Below the pieces are notes generated by a model, which worked only from the letters and a program-made list of their open reading frames with translations, did not search any database and was not told the origin of the DNA. The translations under genes were made by a program, and so were the position numbers. DNA of 64,000 nt, taken from positions 860,177 to 924,176 of the forward strand of contig JACJYD010000002.1 of NCBI GenBank assembly GCA_020636275.1. Reading direction: 5' to 3'. How positions within the stretch are numbered: the first letter of the stretch is position 1; every line of letters starts with the position of its first letter. Below are positions 35,153 through 44,600 of the stretch, piece by piece. Source of the stretch: Lewinellaceae bacterium. Its GTDB lineage: Bacteria > Bacteroidota > Bacteroidia > Chitinophagales > Saprospiraceae.

Positions 35153-36319
35153 ATGGAAGGATTCATGAGAAAAAAAGTATTCGTCTCCGGTTGTTTTGAT
35201 ATGCTGCACAGCGGGCATGTCGCCTTTTTAAAGGAAGCGGCAAAATTCGGGGACTTGTATGTAGGACTGGGTTCCGACCAAACGATCGAGGAGTTGAAAG
35301 GCCGCAAGACCGTCAACAGCGAGCAGGAACGTCTTTACATGCTCAACTCCATAAAATATGTAACAGGCGCTTTTGTAAACGAGGGTTCGGGAATTCTCGA
35401 TTTTGAACGCCATGTCCGGGAGCTGAAACCCGACTATTTTGTCGTAAACGAGGACGGGTTTTCTCCCGCGAAAGAAGCCTTGTGCAGGGAATTGGGAATT
35501 GAGCTGAAAGTACTGGAGCGGATCCCCGACGCCGGCTTGCCGCCGCGGTCGACTACGGCCCTTCGCGCTACCGATCATTGCTCCTTGCCCTACCGGATCG
35601 ACCTGGCGGGCACCTGGATCGATCAGCCCTACGTTTCCAAATATCACCCTGGTTGGGCGATCACCTTGTCGCTGGAGCCCATCGTCGAATACAACGAGCG
35701 GTGCGGGATGTCCACCTCTACGAGAAATGCCGCCAAAAGATTATGGCCCCACCATCTGCCCATGGAGAAACCGGAGAAACTTGCGGAGATCCTTTTTAAA
35801 TTTGAGAATACGCCGGGGGCGAAGTTTGTTTCCGGGGCTCAGGATGCCATCGGGATTTGCATGCCGGGGGTGGTTCGCCACTACTACGACAATGCCTACT
35901 GGCCGCTGCAATTTGAATCCATCCATTCCGAGTCCGTCCTGTCGTGGTTGGAAACGCATCTCTCCATGGTCTTGCTTTGGCCACGGGACCGGGATCTCGA
36001 TTTGTTGAAAGAAACGTACATCAAAAGAGAAAATGTTAAAGATCTTGCCGGGGCGGCAGACGACGTGTGGGAAGCCATAAAAGAAAAGGACCTTGTGAAA
36101 TTTGCCAGAGGATTTTTGCGGTCTTTCCAAGCCCAAACCCGAATGTTCCCGGCCATGCTCAATGAAAGGGTAGAGGCCGAGATCGAAAAATACAAGGATC
36201 AGGCCCTCGCCTGGAAGCTGGCCGGCGCAGGAGGGGGCGGCTATTTGATCCTGGTTTCCGAAAAACCGGTAAAAGGGACGATGCGGATAAAGATCAGGAG
36301 AAAGGAGGGGATAGTTTGA
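35153..36319 (+). CDS. Nucleotidyltransferase / GHMP-kinase-like fusion
   Basis: A 388-residue cytoplasmic protein. Residues 5-135 are a cytidylyltransferase-type domain (VFVSGCFDMLHSGH, with HxGH at H19-H22), close to the HldE/TagD group. From about 145 it resembles a sugar-type GHMP kinase: RIDLAGTWIDQP, then GMSTSTRNAA, SGAQDAIG and AGAGGGGYLIL near 356. The stretch between the first two kinase motifs is much shorter than in HddA-like kinases, and the usual ATP loop GLGSSSA is replaced by GMSTSTRNA, so kinase activity is doubtful. An alternative start is 35165. It lies before a FucP-type symporter, suggesting activation of an imported sugar; the sugar is unknown. Confidence 0.75.
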   Translation: MEGFMRKKVFVSGCFDMLHSGHVAFLKEAAKFGDLYVGLGSDQTIEELKGRKTVNSEQERLYMLNSIKYVTGAFVNEGSGILDFERHVRELKPDYFVVNEDGFSPAKEALCRELGIELKVLERIPDAGLPPRSTTALRATDHCSLPYRIDLAGTWIDQPYVSKYHPGWAITLSLEPIVEYNERCGMSTSTRNAAKRLWPHHLPMEKPEKLAEILFKFENTPGAKFVSGAQDAIGICMPGVVRHYYDNAYWPLQFESIHSESVLSWLETHLSMVLLWPRDRDLDLLKETYIKRENVKDLAGAADDVWEAIKEKDLVKFARGFLRSFQAQTRMFPAMLNERVEAEIEKYKDQALAWKLAGAGGGGYLILVSEKPVKGTMRIKIRRKEGIV

Positions 36320-36363
36320 ATATGTATCGCCCGAATTGGAAGGAAGTTTAGCGTTTGGGATTA

Positions 36364-36466
36364 TTAAACCGCAAAGGCGCTAAGGACGCGAAGAGATCGT
36401 GCCTTTGCATCGATCGGACATTGTAAAAACCGGGTGACTTCGCGTCCTTTGCGCCTTTGCGGTTAA
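36364..36466. repeat. Long imperfect inverted repeat (IR family, copy 2)
   Basis: The arm at 36364-36393 (ACCGCAAAGGCGCTAAGGAC core) pairs with 36438-36466 apart from one extra base and one mismatch. The arms match those at 33064-33148. It lies between the kinase-like and symporter genes. Confidence 0.7.
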
Positions 36467-36500
36467 AATTTTTATAGATAACAGTTTATTATAAGGACAA

Positions 36501-37760
36501 ATGGATACATCCACGCAAAAACCAGCACTACTCGAAAAGAAATACCTGTTGGCCTTTATTCTCCTGTCCAGCTGTTTTATGTGGTGGGGGATCGCCAACA
36601 ACATGACCGATCCACTGGTAAAGGTCTTCAAGGCCATTTTTGGCGAGCTCAGCACCTTTCAGGCATCGCTGATCCAATTTGCTTTTTACTTCGGCTATTT
36701 TTGCATGGCCATTCCCGGGGCGATTATTTCCCGGAAATATTCCTACAAAACCGGCGTGTTGGTCGGGCTGGGGCTGTATGCGTTCGGTTGCTTTTTGTTG
36801 TATCCCTCCACCTTGTTGCATGAATTCATCTTTTTTTGCATTTCCTACTATATCCTGGCATCCGGGTTGAGCATTCTGGAAACCAATGCCAATCCGTATA
36901 TCCTCGTGTTGGGACCCAAAGAGACCGCCACCCGCCGCCTGAACTTTGCCCAATCATTCAATCCGATCGGGTCGGTGGCCGGCATTTTGCTCTGCCAGGT
37001 GCTGATCATGGCTCAAATGCCGCTCGATACGGCCGGGAATATCTCCATTGCTCCCGACCAGGTCAACGAAACCCTGCGAATCGTCATATTCCCCTACCTG
37101 TCGGTGGCAGTGGTTTTGGTAGTGGTCTGGATACTGATCGCCCTCACCAAAATGCCCAGCATGTCGGACAATCATGCCGACCTCCATCTTTTGCATACGT
37201 TTAAAGATCTATTCCGGAAAAGGAATTACGCCTTTGCCGTCGTGGCCCAGTTCTTTTACGTGGGCGCCCAGATCACGGTGTGGACGTATACCAACTTTTA
37301 CATCCCGGAGCATATTCATGTAACCCCTGAAGTGGCGCTGAAGTACCATACCGGGGCCTTGATCCTGTTTGGGGCGTCGAGGTGGGTGTTTACCGCGTTA
37401 ATGGAACGGTTTAAAGCCCATTCCCTGATGCTGTTCGCAGCCGGTATGGCCGCCTTGCTGTCCCTGGGCGTCATATTCGTCGGCGGCGTGGTCGGAGTGT
37501 ATTCCCTGATCGGCATTTCCGCATTTATGTCGCTAATGTTCCCCACCATTTTCGGAATGGGCACCGAAGGCTTGAGCGATGAAGAGACCAAGGTCGGCGC
37601 ATCGGGTTTGATCATGGCGATCCTGGGCGGGGCGATCATCACGCCGCTTCAGGGCGTGTTGGTGGATGCGGTTGGGGTGAGTTGGTCGTATGTGTTGCCG
37701 TTGATTTGTTTTGTAGTGGTAGGGGGGTATGCGTGGGTAGGAGGGAGGAATCAGGTCTGA
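36501..37760 (+). CDS. fucP: FucP-type sugar:proton symporter (FHS family MFS)
   Basis: A 419-residue inner-membrane protein with twelve predicted helices. FHS/FucP marks: WGIANNMTDPLVKVFK in the first helix region, QFAFYFGYFCMAIPGA and LETNANPYILVLGP. These follow the pattern of L-fucose and related hexose symporters. A short Shine-Dalgarno-like AAGGA precedes the ATG. It is 181 nt downstream of the nucleotidyltransferase/kinase-like gene with a long hairpin between. The specific sugar is not certain; family members also carry glucose, galactose or N-acetylglucosamine. Confidence 0.85.
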   Translation: MDTSTQKPALLEKKYLLAFILLSSCFMWWGIANNMTDPLVKVFKAIFGELSTFQASLIQFAFYFGYFCMAIPGAIISRKYSYKTGVLVGLGLYAFGCFLLYPSTLLHEFIFFCISYYILASGLSILETNANPYILVLGPKETATRRLNFAQSFNPIGSVAGILLCQVLIMAQMPLDTAGNISIAPDQVNETLRIVIFPYLSVAVVLVVVWILIALTKMPSMSDNHADLHLLHTFKDLFRKRNYAFAVVAQFFYVGAQITVWTYTNFYIPEHIHVTPEVALKYHTGALILFGASRWVFTALMERFKAHSLMLFAAGMAALLSLGVIFVGGVVGVYSLIGISAFMSLMFPTIFGMGTEGLSDEETKVGASGLIMAILGGAIITPLQGVLVDAVGVSWSYVLPLICFVVVGGYAWVGGRNQV

Positions 37761-37798
37761 TCTTGCGGGTGTACATTTTTCAGTGATCCAAACTTGCA

Positions 37799-38932
37799 AT
37801 GGTGGGTAACAAAAAACAGGTTAAGCGAATGCTGGTATTGATAACTTCGATCGCCATAGGTTCTTTGCTGGTCTTGACCGGCCTGTTGTTGATATGGAGC
37901 CCGGGAAAACCTGGATCATTCCTGGATGAAAATGGCAAACAGCTGGCAGGGAGTATTTCAGAAAAGATTTTCATTCCGGTCGGGGGCGTCAGGCAGGGAA
38001 TGTTCATTAGAAGTAAAAATGTCGACAATCCGGTTTTGCTCTATGTACACGGCGGACCTTCCTTCCCGAATTACTTTTTGATCGACAAATACGATCCTGG
38101 CCTGGAGGATTATTTTACGGTTTGCTATTGGGAACAACGGGGCGGAGGACTTTCCTATGTTCCGGAAGTGACGTTGCAGAGCATGAATTTCAACCAGCTG
38201 GCATCGGATGCAGTGGAAGTTACCAACTACCTGCGAAAACGTTTTGAAAAGGAAAAGATCTTTATGATCGCCCATTCGGGGGGAACGCCTATTTCACTGC
38301 TTGCCGCGTCCCGAAATCCCCAATTGTACCATGCCTATATTGCCATGGCCCAGATCACCGATCAAAAAGAGTCGGAGAAAATGGCTTATGCGTATATGCT
38401 GGATCAATACACCAGGGACGGAAACCAAAAAAGGATAAAAGAGCTGGAAGCCTATAAGGTTCCGGAATCGGACTCCAATGTCATTGCGTTCTTTAAATCG
38501 AGTTTGCGCGACCAGTCCATGCATGAATTGGGTATCGGAACCATGCACGAAATGAGATCTGTTTTCCGGGATGTTTTTATTCCGGTTTGGACATGCAGGG
38601 CATATACCATACGCGAGAAGGTGAACATTTGGAAATCGAAGTTTTCTTTTTTGCCCAAAACCACTCTCGTGGAAGAAATGCTGCAGACTAATTTTTCCAG
38701 GGAGGTTCAAGAGCTTGAAATTCCGGTTTATTTCTTTAGCGGGCAATACGATTTGACGGTAAACATAGAACTGTCCAAGGCTTATCTGAAGGAACTTCGG
38801 GCCCCCTTAAAAGGTTTTTACACCTTTGAGAATTCCGCCCACAGCCCCCTGTTTGAAGAACCACTTAGGGTGAGACAAATCATCGAACAAGATGTTCTTC
38901 AAGGGAAGAATTCCCTGGCGGATAAAGAATAA
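37799..38932 (+). CDS. Membrane-anchored alpha/beta hydrolase
   Basis: A 377-residue protein with one N-terminal membrane helix (residues 11-33) and an alpha/beta-hydrolase domain. The oxyanion motif is HGGPS near 84-88, the nucleophile is S160 in AHSGGT, and the late acid and His are probably in SGQYDLTV and ENSAHSP. The closest pattern is the proline-iminopeptidase-like group. Substrate is unknown. It follows the symporter gene by 38 nt and precedes the deaminase by 48 nt; shared transcription is possible but the functions are unrelated. Confidence 0.8.
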   Translation: MVGNKKQVKRMLVLITSIAIGSLLVLTGLLLIWSPGKPGSFLDENGKQLAGSISEKIFIPVGGVRQGMFIRSKNVDNPVLLYVHGGPSFPNYFLIDKYDPGLEDYFTVCYWEQRGGGLSYVPEVTLQSMNFNQLASDAVEVTNYLRKRFEKEKIFMIAHSGGTPISLLAASRNPQLYHAYIAMAQITDQKESEKMAYAYMLDQYTRDGNQKRIKELEAYKVPESDSNVIAFFKSSLRDQSMHELGIGTMHEMRSVFRDVFIPVWTCRAYTIREKVNIWKSKFSFLPKTTLVEEMLQTNFSREVQELEIPVYFFSGQYDLTVNIELSKAYLKELRAPLKGFYTFENSAHSPLFEEPLRVRQIIEQDVLQGKNSLADKE

Positions 38933-38980
38933 ATTCGAGGTACAATAAGTGATGTAATAAACAAACCTAAAACAGCTCCA

Positions 38981-39421
38981 ATGGACAAATTTTTCAAAGA
39001 AGCCATATCCGAGGCCCAAAAAGGCCTTTCCGAAGGGGGCATACCGATCGGCAGCGTCATTGTACACCAAGGCGCCATTCTGGGCAGAGGGCACAACAGG
39101 AGGGTCCAGAAAGGCAGCGTGATCTTGCACGGCGAAATGGACGCCTTTGAAAATGCAGGCCGGCAGCCGGCAAAGGTCTACCGGGAATCAACGCTCTACA
39201 CCACCTTATCCCCCTGTCCGATGTGCACGGGTGCGATCCTGTTGTACGGCATTCCCCGGGTGGTCATAGGGGAGAACCAAACCTTTATGGGGGCAGAGGA
39301 CCTCCTGAGAAGCCATGGCGTAGAAGTGGTCGTGCTGAACGATGAGGAATGCATCCGGATGATGGAGGATTTCATTCGGGACCGTCCGGAGTTGTGGAAT
39401 GAGGATATTGGGGAAGAATAA
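38981..39421 (+). CDS. Cytosine deaminase, yeast Fcy1-like
   Basis: A 146-residue cytidine/deoxycytidylate deaminase superfamily member. Zinc ligands and catalytic Glu are H50 and E52 (HGE) and C79/C82 (PCPMC). The spacing is the same as yeast cytosine deaminase (H62, E64, C91, C94). Similarity extends throughout: GGIPIG, GRGHNRR, LHGEMDAFENAGR, TTLSPCPMCTGAILLYGIPR, GENQTF, and the C-terminal RPELWNEDIGE. It should convert cytosine to uracil for salvage. It is cytoplasmic. It converges with the HTH gene downstream. Confidence 0.88.
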   Translation: MDKFFKEAISEAQKGLSEGGIPIGSVIVHQGAILGRGHNRRVQKGSVILHGEMDAFENAGRQPAKVYRESTLYTTLSPCPMCTGAILLYGIPRVVIGENQTFMGAEDLLRSHGVEVVVLNDEECIRMMEDFIRDRPELWNEDIGEE

Positions 39422-39455
39422 TGCCACTACGTGTATGAATGAGGGGCTAACTTTT

Positions 39456-39938
39456 TCATTTTAGCAGATCATCCAGGCTGTATTTTCCGTAAGGGGCTTC
39501 TTTTTCCCGGACCTCTTGTGCCAGTTCATTCCTGCTTTCGATATAGAGCCAGATCGAGGGCTCAATCTTGAATATCTGTCCCAATTTCAGGGCCAGGTCG
39601 GGATTGATCTTTCTCCTGCCTTTCAGGAGGGCGCTGAGGTTGGATTCTTCAAGGCCGATGTATTTGGCAAAATCCTTTTTTTTGACCGGGATCAATTCCA
39701 GAAATTTTTCGAGAAATGCGCCTGCAGGAATGGTTTCCGGAGATGGGTTATTCAAATAAGATTCCATTTGAAAACGGATCGATAAAAGACCGTTTTCCAT
39801 CCTTTCCTCTTCGGTGAGGCTGGAAGCGTGTTTCCGGATCATCGATTTCAGTTCCAGAAAATCCCGGCTATTGGTGTTGACGAGAGCTTCTCCGAGCCCG
39901 TTGATGCCGCCTGCGTTTCTTGTATTTTCTTTTTTCAT
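39456..39938 (-). CDS. HTH (XRE/HigA-like) antitoxin-type regulator
   Basis: A 160-residue protein with an N-terminal helical region and an XRE-type helix-turn-helix near 88-140 (KKDFAKYIGLEESNLSALLKG...NPDLALKLGQIF). The layout, an N-terminal toxin-binding region followed by a DNA-binding domain, is that of HigA-like antitoxins. It lies 55 nt downstream of a GNAT-like gene on the same strand, in the toxin-first order seen in higBA. It probably neutralises that protein and represses the shared promoter at 40517-40561. Confidence 0.75.
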   Translation of the reverse strand: MKKENTRNAGGINGLGEALVNTNSRDFLELKSMIRKHASSLTEEERMENGLLSIRFQMESYLNNPSPETIPAGAFLEKFLELIPVKKKDFAKYIGLEESNLSALLKGRRKINPDLALKLGQIFKIEPSIWLYIESRNELAQEVREKEAPYGKYSLDDLLK

Positions 39939-39993
39939 CTTATAAAAACTGGCGCAGCGTCTTCTTCGAGAGACGCTACTGGGACTGAAAGGG

Positions 39994-40485
39994 TTACACT
40001 ATATTCAGATATTGTTTCATCAATTTTTTCCCTGCAGCCGGATCAAAGAACATTTTTTGTCCCATAGCAAAAGTTGCTCCGTATTTTTCCATATAGAGTT
40101 CGATAAGTTCGGTTTTGCTGTCAAATGACAAATAGCCTTGGTACGGACCTTTCCCCAGTTCAAAACTTTTGTAGCATGCAAAAGCGAGCAGGCATCCGGC
40201 CGCGTTTTCGTACCTGCCTTGCGAACCAAAATTGTGTGGAGCTACCTCTATATCATTCATGAATAGCATTTCATCGTTGATCAGAGTAAGCATCAATAGC
40301 CCTTCTGGTTTACCCGGCGACGCTATTTTTGCTATTCGGTAAAACAACGCGCCATCCGTTTTGTACAGCTTTTTCCAGGTAAATTGCCAGCCGTCCTTTC
40401 TGCTTGGCATATCTTCCTTTGCGGCCTTCGAAATGAAGGCTTCCACAGTATTACCGGTTCTGACCTCGAGGAGATCTGCTTTCAT
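39994..40485 (-). CDS. GNAT-like protein, probable toxin partner of the HTH gene
   Basis: A 163-residue protein from the ATG at 40485 (the frame extends to 40560, but that part covers the promoter palindrome). The C-terminal half resembles a GNAT fold: LLMLTLINDEMLFMNDIEVAP as central strands, an acyl-CoA loop-like NFGSQGRYENAAG followed by a helix, and YLSFDSKTELIELYMEKYGA with MFFDP as the C-terminal strand. GNAT toxins acetylate charged tRNA or other targets. Pairing with an XRE/HigA-like gene and a palindromic promoter suggests a toxin-antitoxin module. The CoA-binding loop is not a classical Q/RxxGxG/A, so enzymatic activity is unproven. Confidence 0.6.
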   Translation of the reverse strand: MKADLLEVRTGNTVEAFISKAAKEDMPSRKDGWQFTWKKLYKTDGALFYRIAKIASPGKPEGLLMLTLINDEMLFMNDIEVAPHNFGSQGRYENAAGCLLAFACYKSFELGKGPYQGYLSFDSKTELIELYMEKYGATFAMGQKMFFDPAAGKKLMKQYLNIV

Positions 40486-40516
40486 GGTTGATTTTTCAAG
40501 AGAAGCCAGGACTATA

Positions 40517-40561
40517 CAAATATAAGAAATTTTTGATAATAATAAAACATTTATTATCAAA
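40517..40561 (-). promoter_or_regulatory. Promoter and palindromic operator of the GNAT/HTH pair
   Basis: On the minus strand TATATTTG at 40524-40517 matches the -7 consensus TAnnTTTG exactly, 31 bp before the start at 40485. Upstream, TTTGATAATAA (40532-40542) and TTATTATCAAA (40551-40561) form a perfect 11-bp inverted repeat around an 8-base spacer, overlapping the -33 zone. That is the expected place for autorepression by an HTH antitoxin. Confidence 0.6.
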
Positions 40562-40590
40562 AAATGATAATTTAAATTTACTTGAAAGGT

Positions 40591-41097
40591 TTACCCTTCG
40601 TTCTTTTTAAAAAGGAGATAATTCAGCCCCGTTGAAACACCGAGCGGTCCCCCGTCGGGGACGGGTACTAATAAGAGGTGCGCCTCCAAACCCAGTCGTT
40701 TGGTAATGGAGAGGCGGGGGCCAATGGCAAACCCGATGCTGGGACCAGGGGTGCCGTCGAAAGTGAGCAACTTAAAAACGCCGAGGTGTAACTGCATCAG
40801 CCATTGCATCCGTGCATTATTCAGGAAGTACAACCGGATAGTCGGTTGAAAGGCGATGTATCTGGTATCAAATTCACCGCTCCCGCTAGTATAGTATTCG
40901 AGACCAAACCCCACCGCCAGGTGGTTTTTGACCGAATAGAGGAACCGGACATTTCCCGCCATGCTTAAGTCTCCTTCGAAGAGGATAAACTTGCTTTCCA
41001 GTCCTGCGGATAGAGAGTTTTTGAGGATCTGGGCTGGAATTTGGGAGGGAGCGAGGAGGAGGAAGGGAAGGAGAAGGTTGAGGGTCTTGTGTCTCAT
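40591..41097 (-). CDS. Small outer-membrane beta-barrel-like protein
   Basis: A 168-residue protein with a signal peptide (cleavage near IPAQIL, residue 24) and a series of amphipathic strands (LAVGFGLEYYTS, YIAFQPTIRLYF, MQWLMQLHLGVF, SIGFAIGPRLSI, LGVSTGLNYLLF). It looks like a small eight-strand barrel of the OmpW/OmpX size class, truncated of any other domain. No function can be assigned. Its stop is 30 bp from the palindromic promoter of the GNAT/HTH pair, and it could run into that pair. Confidence 0.6.
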   Translation of the reverse strand: MRHKTLNLLLPFLLLAPSQIPAQILKNSLSAGLESKFILFEGDLSMAGNVRFLYSVKNHLAVGFGLEYYTSGSGEFDTRYIAFQPTIRLYFLNNARMQWLMQLHLGVFKLLTFDGTPGPSIGFAIGPRLSITKRLGLEAHLLLVPVPDGGPLGVSTGLNYLLFKKNEG

Positions 41098-41603
41098 TTT
41101 TAGGTGGTTTTGGTGTGTTTTTTATGGGTGGGGGGTAGAGAGGGTGAAGATAGGGAAAAGGAGAATGGGGTGGGTAGATCATTGTCTCCGTTTGGGCGAA
41201 TAATAATGCCAGCTCAAATTTTAAACAGTATTTCCGGAAAGGTAAATGGAATAATTAACCAGTTATCCGGAAAAATACCCCAATTGTAATTTTATTCTTT
41301 TTTATTGAAGTTATTTCCTAATTTTACTTCAGGAATCTTTCTGAAAATTATCTTCCTCATGAAAAGGAAAACCCTATTAAATCCTTCTGCGCTTAAACAG
41401 ACCTCACTGTTAAGCCTTTTCTCTCCACTTATTTTCCCCTCTTTCTGCCCTGCCTGTTCCAAGTAGTATGGGTTAGGGCCGTCACATTCTCCAAGATTTT
41501 TATTTCTCCCTTTTAATTGGGCTCTTCTGGTTGGTCATTGGATTTGAACCGGATAAGGAGTTTATTATCCGTTTGGATCCATTACCAGGAAAATTGGTTT
41601 CCG
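41098..41603. other. Intergenic region before the giant repeat protein
   Basis: A 506-bp gap. It starts with a G-rich stretch (41100-41200) and then turns AT-rich. A TAATTTTA sequence at 41319-41326 is close to a -7 box. A 35-codon frame at 41359-41466 begins with MKRK and is Ser/Pro/Phe-rich; I do not consider it a gene. No RNA gene is recognised. Confidence 0.4.
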
Positions 41604-44600
41604 ATGAAAAATTTTATTTCAGTTCTCTTTTCCTTTTTCTGCCTTTATCTGGGAATTTTCTCTTCTCTACCTGCTCAGGATTTAATCGTGAACACTGCAG
41701 TTACCATTGGTGCAGATGTGACGTATGATAACGTGGTGGTGCAAAATGGGGGAACACTAACTGTAAATGCTATTCTCACGGTAAATGATGACATGGTCAT
41801 TGAAAGTGGGGGGGTAGTCACCCATTCTTTGAGAAATGTCCCTGGAATTAGGTTAATAATCTTGGATTCGTTGGTTATCAATTCTGGAGGTACAATAAAT
41901 GTAAGCTCGAGAGGACTCAGAGGAGGGGGGAATGGCTCCTCATTTGGCAGTCATGGGGAGACTTTTAACAGTCAAGGATCAATAGTAAGCGCGAATAACT
42001 ATAATGGGGATGCCAGTGCTGGGGGAAGCTATGGAGGATATGGGGCCAAAGGATACGACGGCTATACTGGTCTTTTCTCTGGCCAGGTTCCACCCCCTTA
42101 TGGTTTAATGGAGAATCCGGTTCAGCTAGGTTCCGGAGGGGCAGCAGCTGGAGGCCCGGCCAAGGGAGGACACGGTGGAGGATTAGTGATCATTACTGCG
42201 GCTGAATTCATAATTAATGGAGGGATTTATGCGAATGGAGGAAACTGTACTGGATCATCGTCATATCCAGCAGGAAGCGGGGGAGCAGGTGGGGGGATAA
42301 ACATTACAGCGAACTCCCTATCGGGAACTGGCGTAATTCAGGCCATAGGTGGAAGTGGCTACCACAAAGGCGGCGGGTCGGGGACAACGATTGACGATTA
42401 TGGAGGAGGAGGGTCAGGAGGGAGGATCGCTATCCATTATGAGAATAACACATTCCCTGTTGGGAATATTTTGGCAAGCAGCAGAATGACAACAGGGGGC
42501 ACGGGCAGTAAGAATGCCGGAGCTGCAGGGACAGTGTTTGTACGCCAAATCTCGACTGACGAAATAGAGTTGGTAATAGATAACAACAACCAGGTTTATT
42601 CGACATATACCACAAACTATACTCCAATGATGACTTTACTTCAATCTTTCAAGAGGATTGAAGTAAAGCGGCGAGGGAAATTGCAATTTGATCAGGGAGG
42701 GGTTCCAGGCCCGATTACGGTGAGTTCGGATGTATTGATTAGTAGTACTGCTGATTTTAGATTAACCCAGAATACAGAGTTGAATGTAACGGGATCGGCG
42801 GGGTTTGACTTGAATATTGAATCTTCAGCAAATGTATATTTTGAGGATGGGTCAATATTTTCGGGGAACTCGATAAGGGTAGGGGGAGGAGTCCTGAATT
42901 CATATGCTGACCTGACTATTTCCCAGCCGAGCGATTTTGAGCTATCCAATAATGGGACGCTCAAGATGCTGGGAGGAGGGGTGTTAAATACTCCGACATT
43001 TGATCAGACCACATTCATATCCGGGATTGTTGAAATTACCGGAGGTGCATCAATGATTGTAGGGTCAGGGGATATCATAGTAGGTAACGGAGTGACCTTG
43101 GTAAAGGACGGCACTTTTGGGCCCTCCAATTCGATCACGAATTTGACTATAGAATCACAAGGCGTAATAACTCATTCCCTTCGTTTACAGGCGGGGCTGG
43201 TATTGAATTTAACAGGCACTTTAGAGATAAAAGAGGGCGGGATAATAGATGTAAGCTATAGAGGGCTCCGGGGAGGAGGGAATGGCTCCTCATTTGGAAG
43301 TCATGGAGAGACGTACAACAGCCAAGGGTCGATAGTAAGTGCCAACAATTATGGGGGTGAACAAAGTGCCGGAGGGAGCTATGGAGGGTACGGTGCCAGA
43401 GGGTACGACGGTTACACAGGGGCTTTCTCAGGTCAGACTCCAACGCCCTACGGTGTAATGGAAAACCCGCTTCAACTGGGTTCTGGTGGAGCAGGATCTG
43501 GGGGTGGAACAAGGGGAGGAAATGGAGGAGGATTGGTAATTATCAATGCAGATCAATGCATAATCAATGGTGGGATATATGCAAATGGTGCTAATGGGAT
43601 AGGGTCGCAATCTTTGTCTTGTGGAAGCGGGGGAGCAGGAGGAGGGATTAACATTACGACGAATTCCATATCGGGAACTGGCGTAATCCAGGCCATAGGT
43701 GGAAGTGGCTACCACAAAGGCGGCGGGTCGGGGACAACAATTGACGACTATGGAGGAGGGGGCTCAGGAGGGAGGATCGCTATCCATTATGAGAATAACA
43801 CATTCCCTGTTGGAAATATATTAGCATCCAGTAAAATGACAACCGGGGGCTCGGGTAGCAAAAATGCTGGAGCTGCAGGGACGGTATTTGTACGCCAAAT
43901 CTCGACTGATGAAATAGAGTTGGTAATAGATAACAACAACCAGATTTATTCGACATACACCACCAACTATACTCCAATGATGACCTTACTTCAATCTTTC
44001 AAGAGGATTGAAGTAAAACGGCGAGGGAAATTGCAATTTGACCAGGGAGGGGTTCCAGGCCCGATTACAGTGAGTTCGGATGTATTGATAAGCAGCACTG
44101 CAGATTTCAGGTTAACCCAGAATACGGAATTGAATGTAACGGGATCGTCGGGATTTGACTTGAATATTGAATCGTCTGCAAATGTATATTTTGAGGATGG
44201 GTCAATATTTTCGGGGAACTCGATAAGGGTAGGGGGCGGAGTCCTGAATTCATATGCTGACCTGACTATTTCCCAGGCGAGCGATTTTGAGCTATCCAAT
44301 AATGGGACGCTCAAGATGCTGGGAAGTGGGGTGTTAAACACCCCGACATTTGACCAGGCCACGTTCATATCCGGGACTGTGGATATTACCGGAGGTGCTT
44401 CAATGATTGTAGGGTCAGGGGATATCATAGTGGGTAACGGAGTAACCTTGGTAAAGGACGGCACTTTTGGGCCCTCCAATTCGATCACCAATTTGACAAT
44501 AGAACCGCAAGGAGTGATAACCCATTCCCTCCGTTTCGAGGCGGGGTTGGTATTGAATCTAACAGGCACTTTAGAGATAAAAGAGGGCGGGATAATAGAT

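Noticed and set aside
34948..35316. N-terminal extension of the carboxypeptidase-regulatory-like lipoprotein
   Set aside because: It overlaps the divergent kinase gene and would bury the lipoprotein signal 123 residues inside the protein.
41359..41466. 35-codon frame MKRK... before the giant repeat gene
   Set aside because: It lacks a recognisable motif or start signal and has a Ser/Pro/Phe-rich composition in an AT-rich leader. A leader peptide cannot be excluded but is unsupported.
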